Positions 37,001-46,012 are shown, counted from the first letter of the stretch. The stretch: DNA of 64,000 nucleotides from Variovorax paradoxus NBRC 15149 (GCF_001591365.1 NZ_BCUT01000007.1:434001-498000); one strand, 5' to 3'. Notes: generated by a model from the letters alone, not told the origin. Numbers and translations are program-made.

Positions 37001-37867
37001 AAGATGAGCATGGACGTCAACTACAAGATCGCACCCGACGGCCAGCTCACGGCCTCCAACAAGCTGGTGCTCAACCAGCTGCAGTTCGGCGACGAAGTGC
37101 AGGGCGCGCCCAACAGCCTGCCGGTGCGGCTCGCGGTGGCCCTGCTGGCCGACCGCAACGGCGTGATCGACGTGGACCTGCCGCTCAGGGGCTCGCTCAA
37201 CGATCCGCAGTTCAGCATCGGCCCGCTGATCTTCAAGGCGGTGGTCAACCTGATCGTCAAGGCCGTGACCTCGCCGTTCAGCCTGCTGACCGGCGGACTT
37301 GGCGGCGGCAGCGGCGAGTCGAGCACCATCACCTTCGAGCCCGGAAGCGCCGTGCTCAGCGCCACTGCCAAGGAGAGCCTGGACAAGGTCGTGAAGGCGC
37401 TGACGGAGCGTCCGAACCTGCGGATGACGGTGGTCGGCACCGCCAGCCTCGAAAAGGAGCGCGACGCCTACCAGCGCCAGCGCCTGCGCCAGCTCGCCCA
37501 GGCCGAGAAGCGGCGCGTGGCGGTGCGCGGCGGCCAGGACGGCACCGAGGTGCCGCCCCTGACCGATGCCGAATACCCCGAGCTGCTGACCGCCGTGTAC
37601 AAGCGCGCGGACATCACCAAGCCGCGCAACATGGTCGGCCTGGCCAAGGACCTGCCGGTGAAGGAAATGGAAAACCTGCTGCTTGCGAGCATTCCGGTCG
37701 ACGAGGAGTCGATCCGCCAGCTGGCCGTGGAGCGCGGCGCCGTGGTGCGCGACTACCTGCTGGCCCAGAAGCTGCCGAGCGAACGCCTGTTCCTCGGCGC
37801 CGTGAAGACCAAGGCGAGCGGTGACGACTGGAAGCCCGGCGCCGAGCTCGACCTGGCCATGAAGTGA
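34040..37867 (+). CDS. DUF748 (AsmA-like) envelope protein with OmpA-like C-terminal region
   Basis: 1275 residues. One N-terminal membrane helix (about residues 14-34) precedes long repeats of beta-rich DUF748/AsmA-like sequence. The family is related to AsmA/TamB bridge proteins thought to move lipids between membranes. Two Pro/Ala-rich linkers break the chain (around residues 350-370 and 840-890). The C-terminus contains ITFEPGSAVLSATAKESLDKV, the start of an OmpA-like peptidoglycan-binding fold. Start: ATG at 34040. Single gene with its own upstream region. The lipid-transport role is inference from the fold family. Confidence 0.75.
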   Translation: MDVASLKQNKWVRRGIVALLVLLALWVIAWLAVPPIAKSQLQKIASEKLGRQVTVGKIDFKPWTLELALNDLRIATADGSRPQVAVKRIYADAELQSILRLAPVIDAVTVEAPAILLTHQADGKYDIDDILAKLAAGPPPDPKAEPARFAIYNISIRDGAVDFDDQTVKRRHELRGFVLNVPFLSNLASKRDINTEPKLAFALNGSKFDSAALTTPFAASRKTDAHVQFKGLDLAPYLGYIPGGLPVQLQAGSLDADLKIDFEQAATAGLKITGTVEAHKAKLGDARGRDLLGFDSLKLALADVRPLEAVFHLSEVALANPQLAVARDAKGQLNLLATDPATGAAEKVAKAPAAAASAPNGKAPEKPKLKVRVDKVALSGGRIGWRDETVQPAAAIETTALGLDLTELTWPMEKPARFSGSTAIAGATLKFQGSATDKVAEVQTEVDALPLSLAAPYLAQSLEPTLDGKLSGQVEVAWAQPDLRFKARRVAVDGLALTQAKTALASVGRFELIDAEADMTKHTLDVASFTATNPKVQVERDSEKRWMFERWLKTPAGNGGTAQAKAAAPKPAGAGPEAAPPGANTKPWALTIGTLAVDNGTLSYADKASATPVAVEITAFSLKAQKVAPETATVSPLQVSGRIGSRRSEPGRFDYKGNVVLKPLSAEGRLEVASFPAHAFKAYYADALNVDIRRAFASYKGTVRYASAPAGMTIKLAGDTALDDFRANSISLTQSPGFDRNTNQLLSWKTLSLRGLQVSMAPNAAPAVDVRETTLTDFFARVIVDPTGRLNLVNLTKKGEADANAAAAASAEVKTRRSLGGTTTTTRGGPQQPSGGGGGAPVSAEAMVGGGPEPAKPAAAPTATAQAEADAGPRPVINFGPMSLVNGRIDFTDLFVKPNYSADLSELTGKLSSFSSNPPKGEGGRPALADLELRGKAQQTAALEITGKLNPLAKPLELDITAKMRDLDLAPLSPYSVRYAGHGIERGKMSMDVNYKIAPDGQLTASNKLVLNQLQFGDEVQGAPNSLPVRLAVALLADRNGVIDVDLPLRGSLNDPQFSIGPLIFKAVVNLIVKAVTSPFSLLTGGLGGGSGESSTITFEPGSAVLSATAKESLDKVVKALTERPNLRMTVVGTASLEKERDAYQRQRLRQLAQAEKRRVAVRGGQDGTEVPPLTDAEYPELLTAVYKRADITKPRNMVGLAKDLPVKEMENLLLASIPVDEESIRQLAVERGAVVRDYLLAQKLPSERLFLGAVKTKASGDDWKPGAELDLAMK

Positions 37868-38055
37868 CGAACGCCCACTTGGTTTTCCGCTCCGCCTCGC
37901 CATATAGGTAGCCATCCCGCGCCGCTTCCGGCAGCCATTTGGCTGCGGTTGCGGCATGGAATTCAACCGCCCGCCACAACTGGGTGAAAATGTCGATGTG
38001 CGCCGGCCTTTGCCGGCGCCTTCGCTTTCTCTCTTCAGACAACGATTTCGCGCAA

Positions 38056-40926
38056 GTGACCTCTACTTCTTCCAAGCCACACGACCTCCAGGCCCTCGAC
38101 ACGCTCACCGGCGGCGCCTTCACCGCGCCAACTTCGGGCGAGCGCGCCGCGCGCATCCGCGACTGGCTCGCAGGCAACCCCGCGCCCGAGCAGATGCAGG
38201 AAGTCTTCAAGGAGCTGAGCGGCCGCGACAAGGGCGCCGCGCGCCTGCTGCGCGAAAAGCTCGACGAACTCAAGCGCGCCAAGAGCCAGGAGGCCATTGC
38301 CGCCGAATGGGCACAAAAGGCCGAGGCGCTGCTGGCCCAGCCCAAGCTCAACATCGCCGATGCGCTCGCCTGGCAGCGCGACGCCGCCAAGGCCGGCGCG
38401 CCCCTCTCGCGCGAACCGCTCGCGGGTTTCAAGGTGCAGTTGGCCGAACGCGTCAAGGGCATCGAAGACCTGCAGCACCGCGCCCAGGTGCACCGCGAGG
38501 CCGCCGTGCTGCTGGCCCAGCGCTTCGAGGTGCTGTCGACCAAGGGCTGGCAGGACGCCCAGGCCGCCGAGGAATCGCTGCGCGCCGACGTGGCCCATTG
38601 GCAGCAGCAGGCCGCCGACATCACGGCCGATGCCAACTGGAACAGCCTGGATGCCAGGTTTGCCCCGCAGCTCGAAGCGTCGAAGGCGCAGTTGCTGGTC
38701 GTCTCCGATGCGTTCCATGCGGCATTGGCCCAGGCGCAGGCCGCGGCCGCCGACGCTGCCGCTCCCTTGCCGCCGGTGCCGGTGTGGGCCGACGAACTTC
38801 GCGCCGCGCGCGGCGAAGTCGTCGCACCCAAGGCGGCGCCCGCCAAGCCCGCGGCGCCCAAGGTCGACCCGGCCGTGCGTGCAGCGGCGCAGGACGCCGT
38901 GCAGGCGGCCCTGGCCAAGCTCGAACAGGAAACCGCCGAAGGCCACGGCAAGGCCAGCGCCGGCGCGGCCGCCGCATTGCGTGCGGTGCTGAAGGAACAC
39001 GGCAAGCTGGTCGAGGCACCGCTCGAGGCGCGCGTGCATGCGGCGCTGGTCGCAGCCGGCGAGCTCGAAGGCTGGCAGCGCTGGAGCGCCGACAAGGTGC
39101 GCGAAGACCTCGTCGCCAAGGCCGAAGGCCTGCTCAAGCGCCCCGAAGGCCAGGCCCTTGGCGGCCGCAAGATGCAGGAAACCCTGCGCTCGCTGCGCGA
39201 CCAGTGGAAGCAGGCCGACCAGGGCGGCATGCCGAACCATGCGCTCTGGAAGCGCTTCGACGAAGCCTGCAACGAAGCCCACAAGGTGGTCGAGGCCTGG
39301 CTCGAGAAGGTGCGCGCCGATGCGGCCGAGCACCGCGCGCACCGCGTGGCGCTGATCGAAGAAGTGCGGGCCTGGGCGGCCGAGCACGCCAACCCCACCG
39401 ACCTGAAGGCGCACAACCGCGCGCTGCATCAGTTTGCCGACCGCTGGCGCGATGCCGGCCACGTGGGCGAGAAGATCTTCGCCGAGCTGCAGCCGCAGTG
39501 GAACGAAGCCTTCGGCGCCGCGCGCGCACCCTTCGAGGCGGCGCAAAAGGCCAGTATCGAACGGCGCCAGGCCATGATCGCGGAAGCCGCCGAGCTCGGC
39601 GCCCAGCCCATGCTGCGCATCGATGCCGTCAAGGCGCTGCAGCAGCGCTGGCAGGCCGAGGCCCAGGGCGTGCCGCTCGACCGCCGGCATGAGCAAAAGC
39701 TGTGGGACGCGTTCCGCGCACCCATCGACGAAGCCTTCAACCGCAAGACCGCCGAGCGCGAAAAGGTCTCCTCTGCAATGAGCGAGCACGACCGCCATGT
39801 GCTCGAGGCCTCCAAGGCACTGGACGCGGCCAATGCCGGCGGCGACGTGCAGAAGATCCGCGCCGCCATCGCGCGGCTCGAAGCCGCGCTGCGCGGCGAG
39901 GCGCCTCCGCCTGCGCCGGCACCTGCCGCAAAGCCTGAGCCCTCGAGCGACGGCCCCGCCGTGGGCGCCACCGAAGTGGTTGCGCCCGGACAGGCCGCGG
40001 CCGAGTTCGGCGAAAGCGCCGAGCAGGCGCCGGGCTCGAGCGACGCGGAAGCCCAGCCGGGCACGCACGCTCCGGCCCGTGCCGCGGCCAGCCCGGACCT
40101 CGTCGCGCCGGCCGACGGTGCCGACGCATCAGCGCGCTCCGACGTGGCGGCACATGACGCCGGCGAAGCTGCCGCGGCCGAAGAAGCCAAGGCACCGCCC
40201 GCACCGCCGAAGCCCGCTCCCAAGCCCGTGGTTGCCGTGCGCGGCGACGACCGTCCCGGCAACAAGAAGGCCGACGCCGTGCCCGCGGGCCGTGCAGGCG
40301 GCCGCTTCGGCGATCGGCGCGACGGTGCCCGTCCGGGGCCGGGCGGCCCTGGCCGTCCCGGTGATCGCGGCGCGGCGCGTCCCGATGGCCGTGGCGGCGA
40401 CCGCGGTGCGCCGGCCGGACGCTTCGGCGACCGTCCGCCGCGCTTCGAGGACCGTGGTCCGCGGCTCGGCGACGCCGCTTTCCGCGCCCAGCGCGAAGCG
40501 CTCGAGCGCGCCGACCTCGCACTGCGCAAGCTTGCGGCGCAGGCCCACGGCGAAGCGCTCACGCAGGTGCTCGGCGCATGGGAACAGCGCGATGCCTCGC
40601 GGCTGCCCAGCGTGCAGGAACTCGGACGCGCGGTGACGCCCGCGGTGCGCAGCGGCTGGTCCCAGGCCATCGGCACGGCGCCCAAGGCCGCGCCCGATGA
40701 AGCTGCCGAAGCACTGCTGCGCCTCGAAATGGCCGCCGAAGTGCCGACGCCGGCCGAGCAGCTCGAAGCGCGCCGTGCATTGCAGCTCAAGCTGCTGACC
40801 AAGCGCGGCGATCCGGCACCGGCCCAGACCTGGGGCCAGGACGCCGGCAAGGTGCTGGCGGCGGCCCATGACCCTGCGAGCGCGCGCCGTTTGCAGAATG
40901 CGCTGAAGGCGCTGCTGCGCAAGTAG
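38056..40926 (+). CDS. DUF349 repeat protein with a Gly/Arg-rich disordered segment
   Basis: 956 residues from the GTG at 38056. Multiple DUF349 helical repeats (W-x-A and R-x-W signatures, e.g. LRSLRDQWKQAD, LHQFADRWRDAG) fill about residues 1-610. An Ala/Pro/Glu-rich linker follows, then a Gly/Arg/Asp-rich stretch at about 744-805 with repeated GRFGDR-like units, and a final helical domain. The function of the family is unknown. Upstream there is no strong ribosome-binding site; an ATG near 37,990 in the same frame is the alternative. Confidence 0.75.
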   Translation: MTSTSSKPHDLQALDTLTGGAFTAPTSGERAARIRDWLAGNPAPEQMQEVFKELSGRDKGAARLLREKLDELKRAKSQEAIAAEWAQKAEALLAQPKLNIADALAWQRDAAKAGAPLSREPLAGFKVQLAERVKGIEDLQHRAQVHREAAVLLAQRFEVLSTKGWQDAQAAEESLRADVAHWQQQAADITADANWNSLDARFAPQLEASKAQLLVVSDAFHAALAQAQAAAADAAAPLPPVPVWADELRAARGEVVAPKAAPAKPAAPKVDPAVRAAAQDAVQAALAKLEQETAEGHGKASAGAAAALRAVLKEHGKLVEAPLEARVHAALVAAGELEGWQRWSADKVREDLVAKAEGLLKRPEGQALGGRKMQETLRSLRDQWKQADQGGMPNHALWKRFDEACNEAHKVVEAWLEKVRADAAEHRAHRVALIEEVRAWAAEHANPTDLKAHNRALHQFADRWRDAGHVGEKIFAELQPQWNEAFGAARAPFEAAQKASIERRQAMIAEAAELGAQPMLRIDAVKALQQRWQAEAQGVPLDRRHEQKLWDAFRAPIDEAFNRKTAEREKVSSAMSEHDRHVLEASKALDAANAGGDVQKIRAAIARLEAALRGEAPPPAPAPAAKPEPSSDGPAVGATEVVAPGQAAAEFGESAEQAPGSSDAEAQPGTHAPARAAASPDLVAPADGADASARSDVAAHDAGEAAAAEEAKAPPAPPKPAPKPVVAVRGDDRPGNKKADAVPAGRAGGRFGDRRDGARPGPGGPGRPGDRGAARPDGRGGDRGAPAGRFGDRPPRFEDRGPRLGDAAFRAQREALERADLALRKLAAQAHGEALTQVLGAWEQRDASRLPSVQELGRAVTPAVRSGWSQAIGTAPKAAPDEAAEALLRLEMAAEVPTPAEQLEARRALQLKLLTKRGDPAPAQTWGQDAGKVLAAAHDPASARRLQNALKALLRK

Positions 40927-40952
40927 GCGGGATCGTCGTCCTGCCAAAGAAG

Positions 40953-40979
40953 AAAAGCGCCCACGGGCGCTTTTCTTTT
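40953..40979. terminator. Bidirectional rho-independent terminator
   Basis: AAAAGCGCCC and GGGCGCTTTT form a strong stem (GCGCC-CACG-GGCGC core) flanked by A- and T-runs, so it works on both strands. It separates the convergent DUF349 and mtfA genes. Confidence 0.85.
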
Positions 40980-40998
40980 GCCCGGCCGCGCGCGGCGA

Positions 40999-41790
40999 TC
41001 AGGCCTGGCCGCGTCCGAAGAATTCGTCGAAGAGCGCGAGCACCGACGGAAAATCCCGCGCAAAGGCCGTGCGGTTCACGAAGTAGGCCTCGCAGGCCAC
41101 CGCGAAGAATTCGCTGATCGACACCGCCCCGTAGTCGTCGAGCCATGGCGGCTCCGCGCCGAAGCGCTCGGCCAGGATGGTTTTCTCGCGGAAGTCCTCG
41201 TACGCCGGCTGCAGCACCGCGAGCCAGGCGGCGCGGGCCTCGCGTGCGCTTCGCTTGCCCGCAAAGCCGGGCGGCAGCGGCGGGCAGCCGTCGGCGTCGC
41301 CTGCGCGCATGTCGATCTTGTGGGCGAATTCGTGGATCACGACGTTGTAGCCGCCGCCCGTCGTGATGCCGCTCGCGAGCACGTCCTGCCAGCTCAGCAT
41401 CACCGGCCCGCGGTCCATGGCCTCGCCGGCCACCACTTCGTCGTATTCGTGCACCACCTGCGCCTCGTCGACGATCTTGCGCCGCGCGACGACCTCCGAC
41501 GGATGCACCACGATACCGACGAAATCGTCGTACCAGTCCAGCCCGCCCTTCAGGTTGAGGATCGGCAGCACCGCCTGCGCGGCGATGGCCAGCGCGACCT
41601 CGTCGGTGATGACGAAGCCCTGGGTGCCATGAAATTCCTTGTCGCGCAGGAACTCGGCCGAGAGGGTTCGAAGCCGCAGCTGCATGTCGTGCGGAAGCTC
41701 GCCAAGAAAGGCATAGCGCGCCAGCGTGGCCTGCCAGGCGTCTTCAGGGATGGAGGGCAGGGCGCGCAGCCGGCGCAGCCACTTGAACAT
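40999..41790 (-). CDS. mtfA: Zinc metallopeptidase of the M90 family (MtfA-like)
   Basis: 263 residues. The zinc motif HEFAH is at residues 153-157 followed by KIDM, as in MtfA. E. coli MtfA is an aminopeptidase that also binds the glucose-PTS repressor Mlc; that regulatory role may not hold here. Start: ATG at 41790, 7 bases from the lpxH stop, so the two genes are probably co-transcribed. Confidence 0.88.
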   Translation of the reverse strand: MFKWLRRLRALPSIPEDAWQATLARYAFLGELPHDMQLRLRTLSAEFLRDKEFHGTQGFVITDEVALAIAAQAVLPILNLKGGLDWYDDFVGIVVHPSEVVARRKIVDEAQVVHEYDEVVAGEAMDRGPVMLSWQDVLASGITTGGGYNVVIHEFAHKIDMRAGDADGCPPLPPGFAGKRSAREARAAWLAVLQPAYEDFREKTILAERFGAEPPWLDDYGAVSISEFFAVACEAYFVNRTAFARDFPSVLALFDEFFGRGQA

Positions 41791-41797
41791 ACCCGCG

Positions 41798-42568
41798 CTA
41801 GCGCAGGTCGACGCGCTGTGCGCCGGCGGGGGACAGGCACAGCAGCTGCGCGCGCGGCGGATGGGCTGCGGCATCCCAGTCGCTGAGGACGATGCGGCTG
41901 AGGCCGTCGCCCAGGTCGTGATCGGCCGGGCGGTGCGTGTGGCCGTGCACCAGCGTGTGCGCGCGCGCCTGCTGCAGCCACTGGCGCGCGGCGCCGCCGT
42001 CCACGTCGGCCCAGACGGCCGAGGGGTTGCGCTTGCGGTCTTCGCTTTGCGCGCGCATGGAGCGCGCGAGCGCGCGGCGCTCGGCCAGCGGCCTGGCCAG
42101 GAAGGCGGCCTGCCATTCGGGCGTGCGCACCTGGGCGCGGAACTGGAGGTAGTCGGTGTCGTCCAGGCAAAGGATGTCGCCATGGCTCAGCAGCCAGCGT
42201 TCGCCATGCAGCACCAGCACCGTGGGGTCGTCCAGCAGCGTGAAGCCGCACTGGGCAGCGAGCGCCGGGCCCACGAGGAAGTCGCGGTTGCCGTGCATGA
42301 AGTACACCGGCAGCCGCTCGGCCGTGCGGCGCAGCAGCTCGGCGCATTCGGCCTCGAAGCCGGGCAGGGCGGCGGCGTCGTCGCCCACCCACACCTCGAA
42401 CAGGTCGCCCAGGATGACGAGCGCATCGGCCGGCGTGGTCTCCAGATAGCCGCGCCAGGCCTCGAAGGTGGCGGGCTCGTCGACCTGCAGGTGCAGGTCG
42501 GAGATCAGGTCGACGGTGCGCCACGCGGGCGGGGCGAGCAGTTCCTTGAAAACCGGAGGTTCCGCCAT
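41798..42568 (-). CDS. lpxH: UDP-2,3-diacylglucosamine diphosphatase
   Basis: 256 residues. The metallophosphoesterase motifs are all present: D24-x-H26 (ISDLHL), GD with D55 (LGDLFEVW), GNRD 93-96 and the late HGHTHRP. It converts UDP-2,3-diacylglucosamine to lipid X in lipid A synthesis at the inner membrane. It lies between a cyclophilin gene upstream and mtfA downstream, the ppiB-lpxH pairing seen in many beta- and gammaproteobacteria. Confidence 0.94.
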   Translation of the reverse strand: MAEPPVFKELLAPPAWRTVDLISDLHLQVDEPATFEAWRGYLETTPADALVILGDLFEVWVGDDAAALPGFEAECAELLRRTAERLPVYFMHGNRDFLVGPALAAQCGFTLLDDPTVLVLHGERWLLSHGDILCLDDTDYLQFRAQVRTPEWQAAFLARPLAERRALARSMRAQSEDRKRNPSAVWADVDGGAARQWLQQARAHTLVHGHTHRPADHDLGDGLSRIVLSDWDAAAHPPRAQLLCLSPAGAQRVDLR

Positions 42569-42605
42569 GCCCGTGCCGCGCCGCGTTCGTTCGCCGGTCC
42601 GCGCG

Positions 42606-43118
42606 TTATTCCGCGACGAGGACGGCCTTCTCGATCACCACGTCCTCGAGCGGCACGTCGTCGTGGAAGCCCTTGCGGCCCGTCTTCACGGCCTTGATCT
42701 TGTCCACCACGTCGGTGCCGCCGGTGACCTTGCCGAACACCGCGTAGCCCCAGCCTTGGGCCGAGGGCGCGGTGTGGTTCAGGAAGCCGTTGTCGGCCAC
42801 GTTGATGAAGAACTGGGCGGTGGCCGAGTGCGGTGCGCTGGTGCGCGCCATGGCGACGGTGTAGTTGTCGTTCTTGAGGCCGTTGTTGGCTTCGTTCTCG
42901 ATCTCGGCGCCGGTGGGCTTTTGCTTCATGCCGGGCTCGAAGCCGCCGCCTTGCACCATGAAGCCCGGGATCACGCGGTGGAACACCGTGTTGTCGTAGT
43001 GACCGTTCTTCACATAGTTGACGAAGTTCTCGGCCGACTTCGGCGCCTTGGCGCTGTCGAGTTCGAGCGTGATCACGCCGTAGTTCTTGATGTGGAGTTC
43101 GACTTTGGGGTTGCTCAT
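42606..43118 (-). CDS. ppiB: Cytoplasmic peptidyl-prolyl cis-trans isomerase, cyclophilin type
   Basis: 170 residues, cyclophilin fold without signal peptide. Catalytic motifs: FHRVIPGFMVQGGGF and the later AMARTSAPHSATAQFFINV. The Arg of FHRV and the Gln of MVQGG are the usual active-site residues. Good ribosome-binding site (AAGGAAGGACT). It is the downstream member of a tandem cyclophilin pair. Confidence 0.92.
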   Translation of the reverse strand: MSNPKVELHIKNYGVITLELDSAKAPKSAENFVNYVKNGHYDNTVFHRVIPGFMVQGGGFEPGMKQKPTGAEIENEANNGLKNDNYTVAMARTSAPHSATAQFFINVADNGFLNHTAPSAQGWGYAVFGKVTGGTDVVDKIKAVKTGRKGFHDDVPLEDVVIEKAVLVAE

Positions 43119-43148
43119 GAGGGAGTCCTTCCTTCGGATGTTCGGAAA

Positions 43149-43748
43149 TTATTTCGCCAGTGTGGCGGACTTGATGATGATGGGCTCGAGCGGCACGTTC
43201 TGCATGCCGCCCTTGTTACCGGTTTGCACGGCACGGATCTTGTCGACCACCTCGGTGCCGGCCACGACGCGGCCGAACACCGTGTAGCCGTAGCCGTCGG
43301 GGTTGGGCGCGTTGAGCGAATCGTTGTTCTTCACGTTGATGAAGAACTGCGAGGTGGCCGAATTCGGATTGCCCGTGCGCGCCATTGCGATGGTGTAGCG
43401 GTCGTTCTTCAGGCCGTTGCTGGCTTCGAGCGGAATGGGCGCGCGCGTGGGTTTTTGCTGCATGTCGGCCGTGAAGCCGCCGCCCTGGATCATGAAGCCG
43501 TCGATCACGCGGTGGAACACGGTGCCGTCGTAGTGCTTGTCCTTGACGTACTGCAGGAAGTTCTCGACCGTCTGGGGTGCCTTGGCCTGGTCGAGCTCGA
43601 CCAGGATGTCGCCGGCCGAGGTGGCGAGCTTCACGCGCGGGCCGGGCTGCTGTGCATGGACGGCGCCGGCAAGTGCGAGCGAGGCGGCCAGCACGAGCGC
43701 GCCGCGGCGGCTGAAGCGGGTGGACAGGGAAGGGGCTTGGATCGTCAA
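43149..43748 (-). CDS. ppiA: Exported peptidyl-prolyl cis-trans isomerase, cyclophilin type
   Basis: 199 residues from a TTG start at 43748, chosen because GGAG lies 6 bases upstream and the product then begins with a clean signal peptide (FSRRGALVLAASLALAGAVHAQ). Catalytic motifs: FHRVIDGFMIQGGGF and MARTGNPNSATSQFFINVK. It is the periplasmic partner of the cytoplasmic cyclophilin just downstream, the tandem probably arising by duplication. An earlier TTG at 43796 would only lengthen the leader. Confidence 0.88.
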   Translation of the reverse strand: MTIQAPSLSTRFSRRGALVLAASLALAGAVHAQQPGPRVKLATSAGDILVELDQAKAPQTVENFLQYVKDKHYDGTVFHRVIDGFMIQGGGFTADMQQKPTRAPIPLEASNGLKNDRYTIAMARTGNPNSATSQFFINVKNNDSLNAPNPDGYGYTVFGRVVAGTEVVDKIRAVQTGNKGGMQNVPLEPIIIKSATLAK

Positions 43749-43832
43749 GGATGGCTCCGTGTGCGAATGATGTGGGGCGCGGGCCGGGCAATGCAAGCGG
43801 CCGTGGCCAGGATGCTGCCGGCGGTTGTCGTT

Positions 43833-44423
43833 TTACTTGCTGGCGCGGCCGACCGGCTTGCGGGCTTCAGGCGGTGCCGCCGGCAGGGCCGCGGCATCGG
43901 CCTCGGCCTTGGGCGTGAAGATCTGGCGGATCAGCGAGAGCTTGGGCGCCACGCTGGCGTTGGTGCTGGCGAATTGCTGCGCTCGCACATATTCCTGGGC
44001 CGCCAGGCGGGCGTACACGTCGCCGAGGTTCTCGTGCGCGGTGGCGTAGTTGGGGTTGAGCCTGAGCGCCTGCTCCAGCGCGGCGCGCGCCTGGTCGAAC
44101 TTGCTCTGCGCTGCATAGAGCGCGGCCAGGTTGTTGTAGGGCTCGGGCAGTTCGGGGAAATCCTGCGTCATCTGCGTGAACGCGGCAATGGCCTCGTTCT
44201 GCTTCTTCTGCTCGGTGAGGATCACGCCGCGCAGGAAGCGCATCTGCGGATCGCGCGGCTTGCCGGCGATGTAGGCGTCGGCCTTGGCGAGCGCCTCGTT
44301 CGACTTGCCCTGGCGCAGCAGGGTGTTCACGTCGTCGTAGTCGTTGGCGTAGGCCGCGGAACCCCACAGGCTGAACAGCAGTGCGAAGGCGATGGAGAGT
44401 TTGGAGAACGCGACGTGCTTCAT
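43833..44423 (-). CDS. Exported tetratricopeptide-repeat protein
   Basis: 196 residues from the ATG at 44423. A signal peptide (SKLSIAFALLFSLWGSAAYA) is followed by four or so TPR units, e.g. GKSNEALAKADAYIAGKPRD, QNEAIAAFTQMTQDFPELPE and QARAALEQALRLNPNYA. TPRs mediate protein-protein contacts; such small periplasmic TPR proteins beside cysS are common in Burkholderiales but have no assigned role. Divergent from cysS. Confidence 0.78.
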   Translation of the reverse strand: MKHVAFSKLSIAFALLFSLWGSAAYANDYDDVNTLLRQGKSNEALAKADAYIAGKPRDPQMRFLRGVILTEQKKQNEAIAAFTQMTQDFPELPEPYNNLAALYAAQSKFDQARAALEQALRLNPNYATAHENLGDVYARLAAQEYVRAQQFASTNASVAPKLSLIRQIFTPKAEADAAALPAAPPEARKPVGRASK

Positions 44424-44615
44424 GAAGCCTCGGCAGGAGTGGGAAATGCGGGCTTCGAAAACACCCGGAATGGACACGGCAGCAGCCGTTTATACTGCGG
44501 TGCATTGTAGCCGAGGGGCCATGTCCAACCCCTCGTGGCCACTGTCCCGTCACCCCTGAAATACACCGTCGTTCGCCCGTACCGCACGAGCGCGAAGCGA
44601 CGCTTTCCGAGCCTC

Positions 44616-45995
44616 ATGAGTCTGCGCATCTACAACACGCTTTCGCGTGAACTGGAGGAGTTCTCCCCATTGCAACCGGGCCGGGTGCGCATGTACGTGT
44701 GCGGCATGACGGTCTATGACCTCTGCCATCTGGGCCATGCGCGCTCGATGATCGCCTTCGACCTGGTGCAGCGCTGGCTCAAGGCCAGCGGCCTGGCCGT
44801 GACCTACGTGCGCAACATCACCGATATCGACGACAAGATCATTCGCCGCGCGGTCGAGAACGGCGAAACCATCCGTTCGCTCACCGACCGCATGATCGAT
44901 GCGCTGCACGAAGATGCCGATGCGCTCGGCATCGAGCGGCCCACCCACGAACCCCGCGCCACCGACTACATCCCGCAGATGCTGTCGATGATCGGCACGC
45001 TCGAGAAGAAGGGCCTGGCCTACCGCGCGGAGAACGGCGACGTGAACTACGCGGTGCGCAAGTTTCCGGGCTACGGCAAGCTCAGCGGCAAGTCCATCGA
45101 CGAGCTGCACGCGGGCGAGCGCGTGGCGGTGCTCGACGGCAAGGACGATCCGCTCGACCCGGTGCTCTGGAAGAGCGCCAAGCCGAGCGAACCCGAAGAA
45201 GTGAAGTGGGCCAGCGAGTTCGGCCCGGGCCGCCCCGGCTGGCACATCGAGTGCTCGGCCATGGCTTGCGAGCTGCTGGGTGAAACGCTCGACATCCATG
45301 GTGGCGGCGAAGACCTGCAGTTCCCGCATCACGAGAACGAAATTGCGCAGAGCGAAGGCGCAACCGGCAAGCCGCTGGCCAACTACTGGATGCACAACGG
45401 CTTCATCGTGACCGACAACGAGAAGATGTCCAAGAGCCTGGGCAACTTCTTCCTGATCCGCGACGTGCTCAAGAAGTACGACGCCGAGACCATCCGCTTC
45501 TTCGTCGTGCGGGCGCACTACCGCCGTCCGCTCAACTACAGCGACGTGCATCTCGACGACGCCCGAGCCTCGCTCAAGCGGCTCTACACGTCGCTCGACC
45601 TGGTCGCGCCGCAGGCGTTGGCGGCCATCGACTGGAACGATCCGTATGCGGCGCGCTTCAAGGCCGCAATGGACGAGGACTTTGCAACGCCCGAGGCCGT
45701 GGCCGTGCTGTTCGACCTGGCGGGCGAAGTGAACCGCACGCAGTCGCCCGCGCAGGCCGGGCTGCTGAAGGCGCTCGGCGGATGCCTGAACATCCTGCAG
45801 GACGACCCGAAGCGCTTCCTGCGCGCGGGCACCACGCTAGCCGAGTCCGCCATCCAGGCGCAGATCGATGCGCGCGCGGCCGCCAAGGCGGCCAAGAACT
45901 TCGCCGAGGCCGACCGTATCCGCAACGACCTCCTGGCGCAGGGCATCGTGCTCAAGGATTCGCCCACCGGCACAACCTGGGCCGCAGCGCAGTGA
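44616..45995 (+). CDS. cysS: Cysteinyl-tRNA synthetase
   Basis: 459 residues. The class I signature is CHLGH (residues 37-41, HIGH type) and KMSKS (residues 270-274). Zinc ligands include C29 and the WHIECSAM and FPHHENE segments. I used the ATG at 44616, which gives the conventional N-terminus (MSLRIYNTLSRELEEF). TATACT at 44491-44496 is a possible -10. A CGAGGGG/CCCCTCG hairpin lies in the leader at 44512-44535. Confidence 0.97.
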   Translation: MSLRIYNTLSRELEEFSPLQPGRVRMYVCGMTVYDLCHLGHARSMIAFDLVQRWLKASGLAVTYVRNITDIDDKIIRRAVENGETIRSLTDRMIDALHEDADALGIERPTHEPRATDYIPQMLSMIGTLEKKGLAYRAENGDVNYAVRKFPGYGKLSGKSIDELHAGERVAVLDGKDDPLDPVLWKSAKPSEPEEVKWASEFGPGRPGWHIECSAMACELLGETLDIHGGGEDLQFPHHENEIAQSEGATGKPLANYWMHNGFIVTDNEKMSKSLGNFFLIRDVLKKYDAETIRFFVVRAHYRRPLNYSDVHLDDARASLKRLYTSLDLVAPQALAAIDWNDPYAARFKAAMDEDFATPEAVAVLFDLAGEVNRTQSPAQAGLLKALGGCLNILQDDPKRFLRAGTTLAESAIQAQIDARAAAKAAKNFAEADRIRNDLLAQGIVLKDSPTGTTWAAAQ

Positions 45996-46012
45996 ACGGA
46001 ACCACGAATCCC

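Noticed and set aside
33827..37966. A 1379-codon open frame antisense to the DUF748 gene
   Set aside because: Same composition artefact; the sense protein has a signal/membrane helix and family repeats, and the antisense product has none.
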